Positions 24,710 to 33,871 of a stretch of DNA of 64,000 nt are shown piece after piece. The stretch comes from G963666895 sp963666895. Lineage in GTDB: Bacteria > Desulfobacterota > Desulfovibrionia > Desulfovibrionales > Desulfovibrionaceae. Positions within the stretch are counted from its first letter, which is position 1, and the number at the start of each line of letters is the position of its first letter. The stretch lies in NCBI GenBank assembly GCA_963666895.2, contig CAXXNS010000016.1, positions 1 to 64,000 of the forward strand, read 5' to 3'. The position numbers and the translations under genes are program-made. The notes below the pieces were generated by a model. It saw only the letters and a list, made by a program, of their open reading frames with translations, did not search any database and was not told the DNA's origin.

Positions 24710-25783
24710 ATGGCCAAAAAGCCCGACGAGCAGGCCCTCCGCCAGGAGGCCCTGTCCACCGCCCTGACGACCATTGAACGCAAGTTCGGCAAGGGCTCCA
24801 TCATGCGCATGGACGACGAGGCCTCCCACGTGGTGCCCGTCATCCCCACCGGCTCCATCGCCCTGGACCTGGCCCTGGGCGTGGGCGGCGTGCCCCGCGG
24901 CCGGGTCAGTGAAATCTACGGCCCCGAGTCCTCGGGCAAGACCACCCTGGCCCTGCACATCATCGCCGAAGCCCAGAAACAGGGCGGCACCGCGGCCTTT
25001 ATCGACGCCGAGCACGCCCTGGACATGTCCTACGCCAAGCGGTTGGGCGTGAAGACCGACGAGTTGCTCATCTCCCAGCCCGACTACGGCGAGCAGGCCC
25101 TGGAAATCGCCGACCTCCTGGTCCGCTCCGGGGCCATCGACGTGGTGGTCATCGACTCGGTGGCCGCGCTCATCCCCCAGGCCGAACTGGAAGGCCAGAT
25201 GGGCGAGACCCAGGTGGGCGGCCAGGCCCGGCTCATGTCCCACGCGCTGCGAAAGCTCACCGGCACCATCCACAAATCCAAGTCCGTGGTCCTGTTCATC
25301 AACCAGATCCGCATGAAGATCGGCATGACCGGGTACGGCAACCCAGAGACCACCTCGGGCGGCAACGCGCTCAAGTTCTACGCCTCGGTGCGCATGGACA
25401 TCCGGCGCATCCAGACGCTGAAGGACAAGGACGAGGCGTACGGCATCCGGGCCCGGATCAAGGTGGTCAAGAACAAGGTGGCCCCGCCCTTCCGCGAGGC
25501 CCAGTTCGACGTGCTCTACGGCACGGGCGTGTCCCGCGAGGGCGAGCTCATCGACCTGGGCGTGGAGCTGGGCGTGGTGGACAAGTCCGGAGCCTGGTTC
25601 GCGTTCGGGTCCGAACGCCTGGGCCAGGGCAAGGAGAACGTGCGCCAGATGCTGGTGGAGAACAAGGACCTGGCCGAACAGATCGAGACCAAGGTCCTGG
25701 AGGCCCTGGGCGTGACCGGAATCCCGACCCACGCCGGGGACGAAACCGGGAACGAAACCGGGGACGAGGCCGTTGAAGCCTGA
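24710..25783 (+). CDS. recA: Recombinase A (357 aa)
   Basis: Full-length RecA: Walker A GPESSGKTT (71-79), the DNA-binding loop region around EGQMGETQVGGQARLMSHALRK, Walker B VVVIDSVAAL, and loop L2 near NQIRMKIGMTGYGNPET. It drives homologous recombination and triggers LexA self-cleavage. GGAGGA precedes the chosen ATG. The tail (HAGDETGNETGDEAVEA) is acidic as usual. It has its own LexA box and a strong terminator before alaS. Confidence 0.98.
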   Translation: MAKKPDEQALRQEALSTALTTIERKFGKGSIMRMDDEASHVVPVIPTGSIALDLALGVGGVPRGRVSEIYGPESSGKTTLALHIIAEAQKQGGTAAFIDAEHALDMSYAKRLGVKTDELLISQPDYGEQALEIADLLVRSGAIDVVVIDSVAALIPQAELEGQMGETQVGGQARLMSHALRKLTGTIHKSKSVVLFINQIRMKIGMTGYGNPETTSGGNALKFYASVRMDIRRIQTLKDKDEAYGIRARIKVVKNKVAPPFREAQFDVLYGTGVSREGELIDLGVELGVVDKSGAWFAFGSERLGQGKENVRQMLVENKDLAEQIETKVLEALGVTGIPTHAGDETGNETGDEAVEA

Positions 25784-25808
25784 CCCCTGGCCAACAACCG
25801 ACCAGAAA

Positions 25809-25845
25809 CGCCCCGGACGGAACAAGACCGTTCGGGGCGTTTTTT
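25809..25845 (+). terminator. Terminator of recA
   Basis: ACGCCCCG pairs with CGGGGCGT (25809-25816 and 25833-25840), extended inside by ACGG/CCGT, and is followed by a run of T residues. Confidence 0.9.
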
Positions 25846-25968
25846 CGTCCGGACCGGCCCGCGCGGGCATGTCTTGAGCCCCGGGCCGCTTCCTGGTATG
25901 GCTGTTCGTCCCGCGTGGCGCGCACCTATGAGCGGCCGCCCGGGACAATGAATCCCCCAGGAGTGAGT

Positions 25969-28611
25969 ATGCAAGCCGCTGAAATCCGCAAGCGCTTTCT
26001 TGAGTATTTCGCCAGGCACGGCCACCAGATGGTGGAGTCCGCGCCCCTGATCCCCCGCGACGACCCCAGCCTGCTGTTCACCAACGCGGGCATGGTCCAG
26101 TTCAAGAAGACCTTTTTGGGCCAGGAAAAGCGCGACTACAACCGGGCCACCACCAGCCAGAAATGCCTGCGCGTGGGCGGCAAGCACAACGACCTGGAGA
26201 ACGTGGGCCGCACAGCGCGCCACCACACCTTCTTCGAAATGTTGGGCAACTTCTCGTTCGGCGACTATTTCAAGGACAAGGCCATCGCCTTTGCCTGGGA
26301 GTTTCTGACCAAGGAGCTCAAGCTGCCCAAGGACAAGCTCTACATCACCATCTACACGGACGACGACGAGGCGGACAAGCTGTGGCAGGAAGTGGCCAAC
26401 GTCCCGGCCGACCGCATCTATAGATTGGGCGAAAAGGACAACTTCTGGTCCATGGGTGACACCGGCCCCTGCGGCCCCTGCTCGGAAATCCACTTCGACC
26501 AGGGCGAGGAGATGTCCTGCGGCCCGAACTGCGGCATCGGCAAGTGCGACTGCGACCGGTATCTGGAAGTCTGGAACCTGGTGTTCATGCAGTACAACCA
26601 GGACGAGACCGGCACCCGCACTCCCCTGCCCAAGCCCTCCATCGACACGGGCATGGGCCTGGAGCGCGTGGCGGCCGTGTGCCAGGGCGTACACTCCAAC
26701 TACGAATCCGACCTGTTCACCCCCATCATCCACGCCGTGGCCGAGAAGGCCGGGGTGGAATACAAGAAGGACGAGGAAATCGACACGGCCCTGCAGGTCA
26801 TCGCCGACCATTCCCGGGCCGCGGCCTTCCTCATCCCGGACCAGGTGCTGCCCTCCAACGAGGGGAGGGGCTACGTGCTCCGCCGCCTGATCCGGAGGGC
26901 CTTCCGGTTCGGCCGCCTCATCGGGCTCACCGAGCCCTTCCTGCACCAGACCGTGAACACGGTGGTGGACGAAATGGGCCACGCCTTCCCGGAGTTGGAG
27001 GAGCACCGCGACTTCATGACCAAGGTGGTGCGCGAGGAGGAGGAGCGGTTCGCCCAGACCCTGGACAAGGGGCTGGCCATCCTGGAAGAGGAGATGGCCA
27101 GGCTGGAGAAGTCCGGGGGCAAAATCATCAGCGGCCAGGCCGCGTTCAAGCTCTACGACACCTACGGCTTCCCCATCGACATCGTCAACGACGTGGCCGA
27201 ACGCCGCGGCCTGGCCGTGGACGAGGCCGACTACAAGAAGCACATGGCCGAGCAGAAGGAACGGGCCAAGGCGGCCTGGAAGGGCTCGGGCGAAAAGGAC
27301 CTGGGCGTGGTGTTCAAGGACCTGCTGGAGCGCGGCGTGACCAGCAAGTTCACCGGGTACGAGCAACTTTCCGAAACCTCGCGCATCCAGGCCCTGCTGG
27401 ACGAGTCGGGCCGGCGCGTGGACGCCCTGGAAGAGGGCGCCGTCGGCTGGCTGGTGGCCCTGTCCACGCCCTTTTACGGCGAGTCCGGCGGCCAGACGGG
27501 CGACGTGGGCAAGGCCGAGGCCCTGGGCGGCCGGGCCGACGTGGTGGACACGGTCCGCCCCGCGCCCAAGCTCACGGCCCACAAGATCCACGTCACCCGG
27601 GGCCGGGTGGAGGACCGCACCGACGTCAGCCTGGCCGTGGACCGCGACGTACGCCTGGCCACGGCCCGCAACCACACGGCCACCCATTTGCTGCACGCGG
27701 CCCTGAAAAAGGTCCTGGGCGCCCACGTCAACCAGTCCGGCTCCCTGGTCGGGCCGGACCGCTGCCGGTTCGACTTCACCCACATCAAGCCCATGACCGC
27801 CGAGGAGCGCGAGCGGGTGGAGGACGAGGTCAACCGGGCCGTGCTGGAGAGCCTGCCCGTGTCGCGCGAGGTCATGAGCCACGCGGACGCGGTCAAAAAG
27901 GGCGCGGTGGCCCTGTTCGGCGAGAAATACGGGGACGAGGTCAGCGTCATCGAGGTGCCCGGGGTGTCCATGGAACTCTGCGGCGGCACCCACCTGACCA
28001 ACACCGGCCAGGCCGGACCCTTCGTCATCCTGTCCGAGGCCGGCATCGCCTCGGGCGTGCGGCGCATCGAGGCGGCCACGGGCTTTGGGGCCCTGAACCA
28101 TTTGCGGGGCGAGCACGGCGAGCTGGAGCGGGCCTCGGCCCTGCTCAAGGCCCGGCCCGGCGAACTGGCCGACAAGATCGAGGCCCTGCAGGACCAGGTC
28201 CGCCATTTGAACAAGGAAAAGGAAAAGCTCCAGGCCAAGCTGGCCTCGGGCGGAAGCCGCGACCTGATGTCCGAAGCCGTGGAGGTGAACGGGGTCAAGG
28301 TCCTGGCCGCCGTGGTGGAGGCCGGGGACATGAAGGTGCTGCGCGATCAGGTGGACGACCTGCGCACCAAGCTTTCCTCCGGCGTCATCGGCCTGGTCAC
28401 GGCCACGGAAGAGGGCAAGGTGGCCCTGGTGGTGGCCGTGAGCAAGGATTTGACCGGCCGGTTCAAGGCCGGTGAGCTGATCAAGCCCGTGGCCGTGGCC
28501 GTGGGCGGCGGGGGCGGCGGACGCCCGGACATGGCCCAGGCCGGGGGCACGGACCCCTCGGGCATGGACAAGGCCATGGCCACGCTGAAGGAATTGGTGG
28601 AAAAGGGCTAG
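25969..28611 (+). CDS. alaS: Alanyl-tRNA synthetase (880 aa)
   Basis: Class II synthetase charging tRNA-Ala. Order: catalytic core with motif 1 around LLFTNAGMVQFK and motif 2 around RTARHHTFFEMLGNFSFGDYF; the tRNA-recognition region; the editing domain with HTATHLLH and CGGTH (zinc ligands); then a coiled coil (~725-760) and the DHHA1 domain ending in a Gly-rich loop. Length matches the family. The ATG at 25969 has AGGAG upstream. Its stop overlaps the convergent receiver gene through CTAG. Confidence 0.98.
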   Translation: MQAAEIRKRFLEYFARHGHQMVESAPLIPRDDPSLLFTNAGMVQFKKTFLGQEKRDYNRATTSQKCLRVGGKHNDLENVGRTARHHTFFEMLGNFSFGDYFKDKAIAFAWEFLTKELKLPKDKLYITIYTDDDEADKLWQEVANVPADRIYRLGEKDNFWSMGDTGPCGPCSEIHFDQGEEMSCGPNCGIGKCDCDRYLEVWNLVFMQYNQDETGTRTPLPKPSIDTGMGLERVAAVCQGVHSNYESDLFTPIIHAVAEKAGVEYKKDEEIDTALQVIADHSRAAAFLIPDQVLPSNEGRGYVLRRLIRRAFRFGRLIGLTEPFLHQTVNTVVDEMGHAFPELEEHRDFMTKVVREEEERFAQTLDKGLAILEEEMARLEKSGGKIISGQAAFKLYDTYGFPIDIVNDVAERRGLAVDEADYKKHMAEQKERAKAAWKGSGEKDLGVVFKDLLERGVTSKFTGYEQLSETSRIQALLDESGRRVDALEEGAVGWLVALSTPFYGESGGQTGDVGKAEALGGRADVVDTVRPAPKLTAHKIHVTRGRVEDRTDVSLAVDRDVRLATARNHTATHLLHAALKKVLGAHVNQSGSLVGPDRCRFDFTHIKPMTAEERERVEDEVNRAVLESLPVSREVMSHADAVKKGAVALFGEKYGDEVSVIEVPGVSMELCGGTHLTNTGQAGPFVILSEAGIASGVRRIEAATGFGALNHLRGEHGELERASALLKARPGELADKIEALQDQVRHLNKEKEKLQAKLASGGSRDLMSEAVEVNGVKVLAAVVEAGDMKVLRDQVDDLRTKLSSGVIGLVTATEEGKVALVVAVSKDLTGRFKAGELIKPVAVAVGGGGGGRPDMAQAGGTDPSGMDKAMATLKELVEKG

Positions 28612-28997
28612 GCGGCCGGTCCTGTAACGGCCTCGGCCAGGACGCGCTCCAGGTCCCTGGAGTCCACGGGCTTGGGGATGTAGCCGTTCATGCCCGCCTC
28701 GCGCCCGGCCCGCAGGGCCTCGGGATCGTCCAGGGCGGTCAGGGCCACGATGGGCAGGTCGGCCCGATCCCGGCGGATGCGTTTGGTGGTCTCCAGCCCG
28801 GTCATGCCGGGCATCATCAGGTCCATGAGCACCAGGTCGAAGCGGTCCCGGTCCAGGGCCTTGAGGGCCTCGGACCCGGAATCCACCCACACCGCGTCGT
28901 GGCCCAGTCGTTGGATCACGCTGACCAGGACCACGGCGTTGACCTCGTCGTCTTCGCACAACAGGACTCGAAGCGGGGGGAGCTCGAATCGGGCCAT
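28608..28997 (-). CDS. Stand-alone receiver (response regulator, 129 aa)
   Basis: A single REC domain with the acidic pair (LCEDDE), phospho-acceptor in LVLMDLMMPGMTG, the Thr in VALTAL and Lys in IPKPVD. There is no output domain, as in CheY- or Spo0F-like relays. Receivers with LMDLMMPGM often partner hybrid histidine kinases, and no such kinase lies next to it. The partner is unknown. Confidence 0.9.
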   Translation of the reverse strand: MARFELPPLRVLLCEDDEVNAVVLVSVIQRLGHDAVWVDSGSEALKALDRDRFDLVLMDLMMPGMTGLETTKRIRRDRADLPIVALTALDDPEALRAGREAGMNGYIPKPVDSRDLERVLAEAVTGPAA

Positions 28998-29156
28998 GGC
29001 GGCGAACTCCTGTCCAGGAGCATATGTCCAGGAACTTTAAAATGTTATGGTATTATTCTCCGCCGGACATAATGAATGGACGGCAACAGCATACACAAAC
29101 CAACCGGACCTGAAAAGGCGCGTGAAAAAAACACCGCCCCGGGCCCGTCCGCAAGG

Positions 29157-29185
29157 TTGACAACCCGATTCAAAGCCCGTAAAAG
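29157..29185 (+). promoter_or_regulatory. Promoter of rplM-rpsI
   Basis: TTGACA (29157-29162), 17-base spacer, TAAAAG (29180-29185), giving a leader of about 30 nt to the rplM start. A second possible -10 (TGGTATTAT, extended type) lies at 29048-29056. Confidence 0.65.
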
Positions 29186-29222
29186 ACCCCTTCTCGGTTC
29201 GCACCGTAAGGAGCAATACGCT

Positions 29223-29651
29223 ATGCAGACATACAGCCCCAAGCCTGAAGACGCCGACCACCAGTGGTTCGTGGTGGACGCCGAAGACAAGATCCTCGGA
29301 CGCCTGGCCACGGAAATCGCCATCCGCCTGCGCGGCAAGCACAAACCCGAGTTCGCCCCCCACATGGACATGGGCGATTTCGTGGTGGTGGTCAACGCGG
29401 AAAAGATCAAGGTCACCGGCAACAAGCTGGACCAGAAGTTCTACTACAAGCACTCCGGCTACGTGGGCGGCCTCAAGTCCCGCAGCCTGCGCGAGATGCT
29501 GGACAAGAAGCCGGAAGAGGTGATCCGCAAGGCCGTGCGCGGCATGCTGCCCAAGAATCGCCTGGCCCGCCAGCAGATCAAGAAGCTGAAGATCTACGCC
29601 GGTCCCGCGCATCCGCACGAGGCCCAGCAGCCCAAACCCCTGGACGTCTAG
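29223..29651 (+). CDS. rplM: 50S ribosomal protein L13 (142 aa)
   Basis: Matches L13 along its length: WFVVDAEDKILGRLATEIA, HMDMGDFVVVVNAEKIKVTGNK and the C-terminal PHEAQQPKPL. It binds 23S rRNA early in large-subunit assembly. Start chosen at 29223 with AAGGAG upstream. It is followed eleven bases later by rpsI, the usual pair. Confidence 0.98.
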   Translation: MQTYSPKPEDADHQWFVVDAEDKILGRLATEIAIRLRGKHKPEFAPHMDMGDFVVVVNAEKIKVTGNKLDQKFYYKHSGYVGGLKSRSLREMLDKKPEEVIRKAVRGMLPKNRLARQQIKKLKIYAGPAHPHEAQQPKPLDV

Positions 29652-29662
29652 GAAGTACCATC

Positions 29663-30055
29663 ATGAGCGAAGCCTTTTCCTACGGCACCGGAAAGCGCAA
29701 GAATTCCATCGCCCGCACCCGCATCTACAAGGGAACGGGGCAGATTCTGATCAACCAGCGCCCGTTCGAGGAATATTTCCCCCGCCAGACCCTGCAGATG
29801 ATCGTGCAACAGCCCCTGAAGCTGACCAAGACCCTGGGCAGCGTGGACATCAAGGCCAACATCCTCGGCGGCGGCATCTCCGGACAGGCCCAGGCCCTGC
29901 GCCACGGCATCGCCCTGGCCCTCATGGACCTGGACCCCGAGCTGCGCGGCGTACTCAAAAAGGCCGGGTTCATCACCCGCGACGCCCGCAAGAAGGAGCG
30001 CAAAAAGTACGGCCAGCCCGGCGCCCGCGCCAAGTTCCAGTACTCCAAGCGCTAA
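29663..30055 (+). CDS. rpsI: 30S ribosomal protein S9 (130 aa)
   Basis: Matches S9: YGTGKRKNSIARTRIYKGTG at the start, GGGISGQAQALRHGIALAL in the middle and the invariant GARAKFQYSKR C terminus that reaches the P-site tRNA. AGGAAG precedes the ATG. A strong terminator follows. Confidence 0.98.
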   Translation: MSEAFSYGTGKRKNSIARTRIYKGTGQILINQRPFEEYFPRQTLQMIVQQPLKLTKTLGSVDIKANILGGGISGQAQALRHGIALALMDLDPELRGVLKKAGFITRDARKKERKKYGQPGARAKFQYSKR

Positions 30056-30078
30056 GCCGCAAGGCAGACGAATTCAAG

Positions 30079-30105
30079 GGCCGCTCCTCCGGGAGCGGCC
30101 TTTTT
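30079..30105 (+). terminator. Terminator of rplM-rpsI
   Basis: GGCCGCTCC pairs with GGAGCGGCC around a TCCG tetraloop (30079-30100), followed by TTTTT. Because cfa converges and ends at 30116, it may act for plus-strand transcripts only. Confidence 0.92.
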
Positions 30106-30115
30106 CATTGGCGTT

Positions 30116-31231
30116 TCAGCCCAGGCGGCAGCAGGGCTGGTCGCGTCCCTCGGGCGTGAACACCATCTGCCAGAGCTGGATGTCCCGGGCGCGGAAGGCC
30201 CCGGCGCAGCACTGCAGATAGTACTCCCACATGCGCCGGAACCGCTCCCCGTAGCGCTCGGCCAGCCTGGGCCAGGCGGCCCGGAAGTTCCTGAGCCAGC
30301 ACATCAGGGTCTTGTCGTAGTGCGGACCCAGGTTGTGCAGGTCCTCCATGACGAAGCGGCCTTCGGCCGCCCGGGCGGTCTGGGCGATGGTGGGCAGCTT
30401 GCCGTTGGGGAATATGTAGCGCTCGACCCAGGGGTCCGAACCCAGGGTGGTCCGGTTGTTGCCGATGGTGTGCAGCAGGAACACCCCTCCGGGTTTGAGG
30501 CAGCGGGCCACGGCGTCCATGAAGTCGTGGTAGTTCTTCGGGCCCACGTGCTCGTACATGCCCACGGACACCACCTTGTCGAACGGCTCGCCCAGTTCCC
30601 GGTAGTCCTGGCAGCGGATGTCCACGTCCAGCCCGGCGCAGTGTTCCCGGGCGTATTCGATCTGGCGCTGGGAGATGTTCACCCCGACCACGCTGGTCCC
30701 GTAATGCTCGCAGGCGTACCGGGCCAGGCCGCCCCAGCCGCAGCCGATGTCCAGGAGCCGGTCCCCGGGAGTGAGCTCCAGCTTGTCGCAGATGAGCCGC
30801 ATCTTGCGCTCCTGGGCCCGGGCCAGATCGTCGCCGTCCTGGAAAAAGGCGCAGGAGTATTGGCGGCAGGGATCCAGAAAGGCCCCGAACAGGTCGTTGC
30901 CCAGGTCGTAGTGTCGCTCGGCCACCTGCCTGGAGCGGCGCACGGTCTGCATGTTCAGGACCAGGGCCGGGACCATGGCCAGCCACAGGCGCGGCCCGCC
31001 GCGCACCCTGCGCTCGGCCCCGGACCGGATCAGCCGGTCGATGAACTGGTCGATCCGCCGGCAGTCCCACCAGCCGTCCATGTAGGCCTCGCCCAGGCCC
31101 AGGCTTTTTTGGGCTAGAATCCGGCCCCAGAGCCGATGGTCGTGCACCGCGATGTCCCACGGCTCGGGACCGTTGACCGCGACGCCCGCCCCGTCCAGCA
31201 ACCCCCTGACAACGCGCTCCGCTTGGGACAT
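30116..31231 (-). CDS. cfa: Cyclopropane-fatty-acyl-phospholipid synthase (371 aa)
   Basis: SAM-dependent methyltransferase that adds a methylene to unsaturated acyl chains of membrane lipids. The N-terminal domain (~1-110) is the CFA-specific part (GEAYMDGWWDCRRIDQF). The SAM-binding core follows with HYDLGNDLF, LLDIGCGWGGLARYA and SVGMYEHVG. The C-terminal MVFTPEG fits the family. GGGAGG precedes the ATG at 31231. Cyclopropanation usually rises in stationary phase or acid stress; no specific control site was identified here. Confidence 0.95.
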   Translation of the reverse strand: MSQAERVVRGLLDGAGVAVNGPEPWDIAVHDHRLWGRILAQKSLGLGEAYMDGWWDCRRIDQFIDRLIRSGAERRVRGGPRLWLAMVPALVLNMQTVRRSRQVAERHYDLGNDLFGAFLDPCRQYSCAFFQDGDDLARAQERKMRLICDKLELTPGDRLLDIGCGWGGLARYACEHYGTSVVGVNISQRQIEYAREHCAGLDVDIRCQDYRELGEPFDKVVSVGMYEHVGPKNYHDFMDAVARCLKPGGVFLLHTIGNNRTTLGSDPWVERYIFPNGKLPTIAQTARAAEGRFVMEDLHNLGPHYDKTLMCWLRNFRAAWPRLAERYGERFRRMWEYYLQCCAGAFRARDIQLWQMVFTPEGRDQPCCRLG

Positions 31232-31362
31232 GATCCACCTCCCCTGCGGCTTGCACCCCGATTCCGGACGCGGGGTTTGGGCCCGAGGGTAAGCACATTT
31301 CCCGGCCAAAGGAAAGTCCATGCCATATGGACCGGCCGCTTTTATCATCATCTCCGATTTTC

Positions 31363-31391
31363 TTGCCTCCGGCCCCGGCTGTCCGTACAGT
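31363..31391 (+). promoter_or_regulatory. Promoter of the orphan radical SAM gene
   Basis: TTGCCT-N17-TACAGT (31363-31391) ends seven bases before the likely ATG at 31399. No Shine-Dalgarno sequence is visible, so a leaderless message is possible. Confidence 0.45.
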
Positions 31392-31398
31392 CCCGGCC

Positions 31399-32679
31399 AT
31401 GGCCAAACGCAAGCCCCCCGAACCCTACCTGCTGGTGGCCGACCACAACGGCGACATCCTGGAAGAACCGGACCTGCGCATGCTCTGCCGCCGGGGCGAC
31501 GAGCTGGGCACGCCCCGGCCCGACGAGCTCATGATCCTGCCCGAGGAGAGCGAGCTCTTTCTGCTGCCCGGCCGCCGCGCCCTGGGCCTGGACCCGGAGA
31601 CCGGAGAGGTGGAGGCCCTGGAGGAGCTGGCCGTGGCCGCGTTCGTGGCCCCGGGCCACACCGTGGCCGGGACCACGGCCTATGCCACCGATCAGGACGC
31701 CCCGATCCTGCCGCTGTTGTCCTACGCGGCCGTGGGTTACGCCGAGGGCAAATTCTGGGTGGCGGCCCGCCGCGTGGACCAGGACCAGCGCCAGGTGTTC
31801 ACCCACGTCGACCCGCAGCGCATCCGCGACGGGGCCCTTCGGCTGATGAAGAAGTATCCGAACAACCGGCTGGTCAGCCACCTGGCCGGGTGCGCCCTGA
31901 ACTACGGCTGCCCCGCGGCCAAGAACCTGGCCCTGGGCCGGTTCGAAGCCCCCCTGCCCACGGCCCAGGCCTGCAACGCCCGGTGCGTGGGCTGCATCTC
32001 GCTCCAGCCCGGGGACTCGGGCTTTCCCGCGCCACAAAACCGCATCGCGTTCACGCCCACTCCCGAGGAGATCGTGGAGGTCATGCTGGAGCATGGCCGC
32101 AAGGAAAAGAAGCGGCCCGTGTACAGCTTCGGCCAGGGGTGCGAGGGCGAGCCGCTCACGGGCTGGAAGAACCTGCGCGACGCCGTGGCCCTGTTCCGGG
32201 AGCGCGGCGGGCAGGGCACGGTGAACCTGAACACCAACGCCTCCATACCGGAAGCATTGCCCGAGATGGCCAAGGCCGGGCTCGACTCCATCCGGGTCAG
32301 CATGAACAGCCCCCGCAAGGAGCCCTACGAGGCCTACTACCGGCCCCAGGGGTACGGGTTCGAGGACGTGCGCAGGAGCATTGAAACGGCCAAGGATGCC
32401 GGGCTGTTCGTGTCCCTGAACCTGCTCTTTTTCCCGGGCTTCACAGACACCGAGGCCGAGCTGGCCGGGCTGGTCGAGCTGGTGGAATCAACCCGGCTGG
32501 ACTTTATCCAGCTCCGCAACCTGAACCTGGACCCGGAGCTGTACATGGACCTGGTCCGGCCGTTCGATCCCGGGCCGAGCATGGGGCTGAACAACTTCCG
32601 CAAGCGGCTCAAGAAGTCGTGCGACTGGCTTCAGTTTGGATATTTCAACCCTTACCTGGCGGATCGTTGCATGGGCTAG
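31399..32679 (+). CDS. Radical SAM protein of unknown substrate (426 aa)
   Basis: The iron-sulfur cluster motif CNARCVGC (CxxxCxxC) lies near residue 195, followed by a typical partial TIM barrel with FGQGCEGEPLTGW and SIRVSMNSPRKEPYEAYYRP. About 190 residues precede the cluster motif, an unusually long N-terminal domain that ends with extra cysteines (GCALNYGCPAAKN). No accessory domain after the barrel is obvious. It sits alone between divergent cfa and convergent purM, so neighbours give no clue to the substrate. It shares CTAG with the purM stop. Confidence 0.8.
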   Translation: MAKRKPPEPYLLVADHNGDILEEPDLRMLCRRGDELGTPRPDELMILPEESELFLLPGRRALGLDPETGEVEALEELAVAAFVAPGHTVAGTTAYATDQDAPILPLLSYAAVGYAEGKFWVAARRVDQDQRQVFTHVDPQRIRDGALRLMKKYPNNRLVSHLAGCALNYGCPAAKNLALGRFEAPLPTAQACNARCVGCISLQPGDSGFPAPQNRIAFTPTPEEIVEVMLEHGRKEKKRPVYSFGQGCEGEPLTGWKNLRDAVALFRERGGQGTVNLNTNASIPEALPEMAKAGLDSIRVSMNSPRKEPYEAYYRPQGYGFEDVRRSIETAKDAGLFVSLNLLFFPGFTDTEAELAGLVELVESTRLDFIQLRNLNLDPELYMDLVRPFDPGPSMGLNNFRKRLKKSCDWLQFGYFNPYLADRCMG

Positions 32680-33728
32680 ATGCCCTGAATCTCCACCCGG
32701 TCCTTCTGGCCCTTGTCCGCCTTGACCGCCCGGCCCACGATCCAGGCCGGGACCTCCATGGCCCCCAGCCGGGAAACGACCTCCTCGGCCGTGTCCTCGG
32801 CCACGATGAGCAGGTAGCCCAGGCCGCAGTTGAAGATCTGGAGCATCTCGGGCCAGGTGAGCTTGCCCTGCTCGCGAAGCCAGTGGAACACCGGGTCCAC
32901 GGCCCAGGAGCCGAACTCCAGGGACGCGCCCACGCCCTCGGGCAGGACCCGGGGCACGTTGTCGTAGAACCCGCCGCCCGTGACGTGGACCATGGCCTTG
33001 ATCTCCAGGTCGCGCATGAGGCTGCGCACTGCGGTGACGTAGATGCGCGTGGGGGCCAGCAGGGTCTGGGCAAAGGTCAGGCCGGACCCGGGCAGGACGT
33101 CGTCCGCCTTGGCCCCGGAGCCGTCGAAGATCTTGCGCACCAGGGAGTAGCCGTTGGAGTGCAGGCCCGAGGAGGCCAGGCCCACGATCACGTCGCCCGG
33201 CCGCACGGCCCGGCCGTCCACCAGCTTGTCCTCGTCCACCAGGCCGACGCAGAAGCCGGACAGGTCGTACTCCCCGTCCGGGTAGAAGCCCGGCATCTCG
33301 GCGGTCTCGCCGCCCAGCAGGGCGCACCCGGCCTGGCGGCAGCCCTCGGCCACGCCCTCGATGACCGCCTCGGTGACGGCCGGTTCCAGCCGCCCCGTGG
33401 CGAAGTAGTCCAAAAAGAACAACGGCTTGGCGCCCTGGACCAGCACGTCGTTGACGCTCATGGCCACCAGGTCGATGCCGATGGTGTCGTGCTTGCCGAA
33501 GGCGAAGGCCAGCTTGAGCTTGGTGCCCACGCCGTCGGCCCCGGCCACCAGCACCGGGCTTTTCATCTCGCTCACGTCGGGCTTGAACAGCCCGCCGAAC
33601 CCGCCGATGCCCGAGAGCACCCCGCGGGTGAAGGTGGAGGACACCGTCTTCTTGATGTTCTCCACCAGCTTATTGGCCGCGTCGATGTCGACGCCCGCCT
33701 CCTTGTACGCCTTGGCCCTGTCGGACAT
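32676..33728 (-). CDS. purM: Phosphoribosylformylglycinamidine cyclo-ligase (350 aa)
   Basis: AIR synthase, the fifth step of purine synthesis. Signature segments are visible: YKEAGVDIDAANKLVE at the start, VAGADGVGTKLKLAF, HDTIGIDLVAMSVND and the ATP-binding GETAEMPGFY, then SSGLHSNGYSLVRK and HVTGGGFYDN. Length is normal. AAGGAG precedes the ATG at 33728. No other pur gene is adjacent. Confidence 0.97.
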   Translation of the reverse strand: MSDRAKAYKEAGVDIDAANKLVENIKKTVSSTFTRGVLSGIGGFGGLFKPDVSEMKSPVLVAGADGVGTKLKLAFAFGKHDTIGIDLVAMSVNDVLVQGAKPLFFLDYFATGRLEPAVTEAVIEGVAEGCRQAGCALLGGETAEMPGFYPDGEYDLSGFCVGLVDEDKLVDGRAVRPGDVIVGLASSGLHSNGYSLVRKIFDGSGAKADDVLPGSGLTFAQTLLAPTRIYVTAVRSLMRDLEIKAMVHVTGGGFYDNVPRVLPEGVGASLEFGSWAVDPVFHWLREQGKLTWPEMLQIFNCGLGYLLIVAEDTAEEVVSRLGAMEVPAWIVGRAVKADKGQKDRVEIQGI

Positions 33729-33799
33729 GATATCACTCCTTTGCTCCGTGGAGCGGGCGTATGATAGAATCAAACCCCCCGGCCCGCAAGACACAGGTT

Positions 33800-33815
33800 C
33801 GGCCCGGGGCTTGCA
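33800..33815 (+). promoter_or_regulatory. Sigma-54-like promoter for the Thr-rich exported protein
   Basis: CGGCCCGGGGCTTGCA keeps GG-N10-GC and the TTGCA half of the sigma-54 consensus, with mismatches at the first and fifth positions. The start site would fall near 33826, about 45 bases before the ATG. The left half is GC-rich and could arise by chance. Confidence 0.45.
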
Positions 33816-33871
33816 TGAACTCCTGGAGAATGTGAACATCGGAATCCACCCGACCGGTACGGGAGAAAGAC

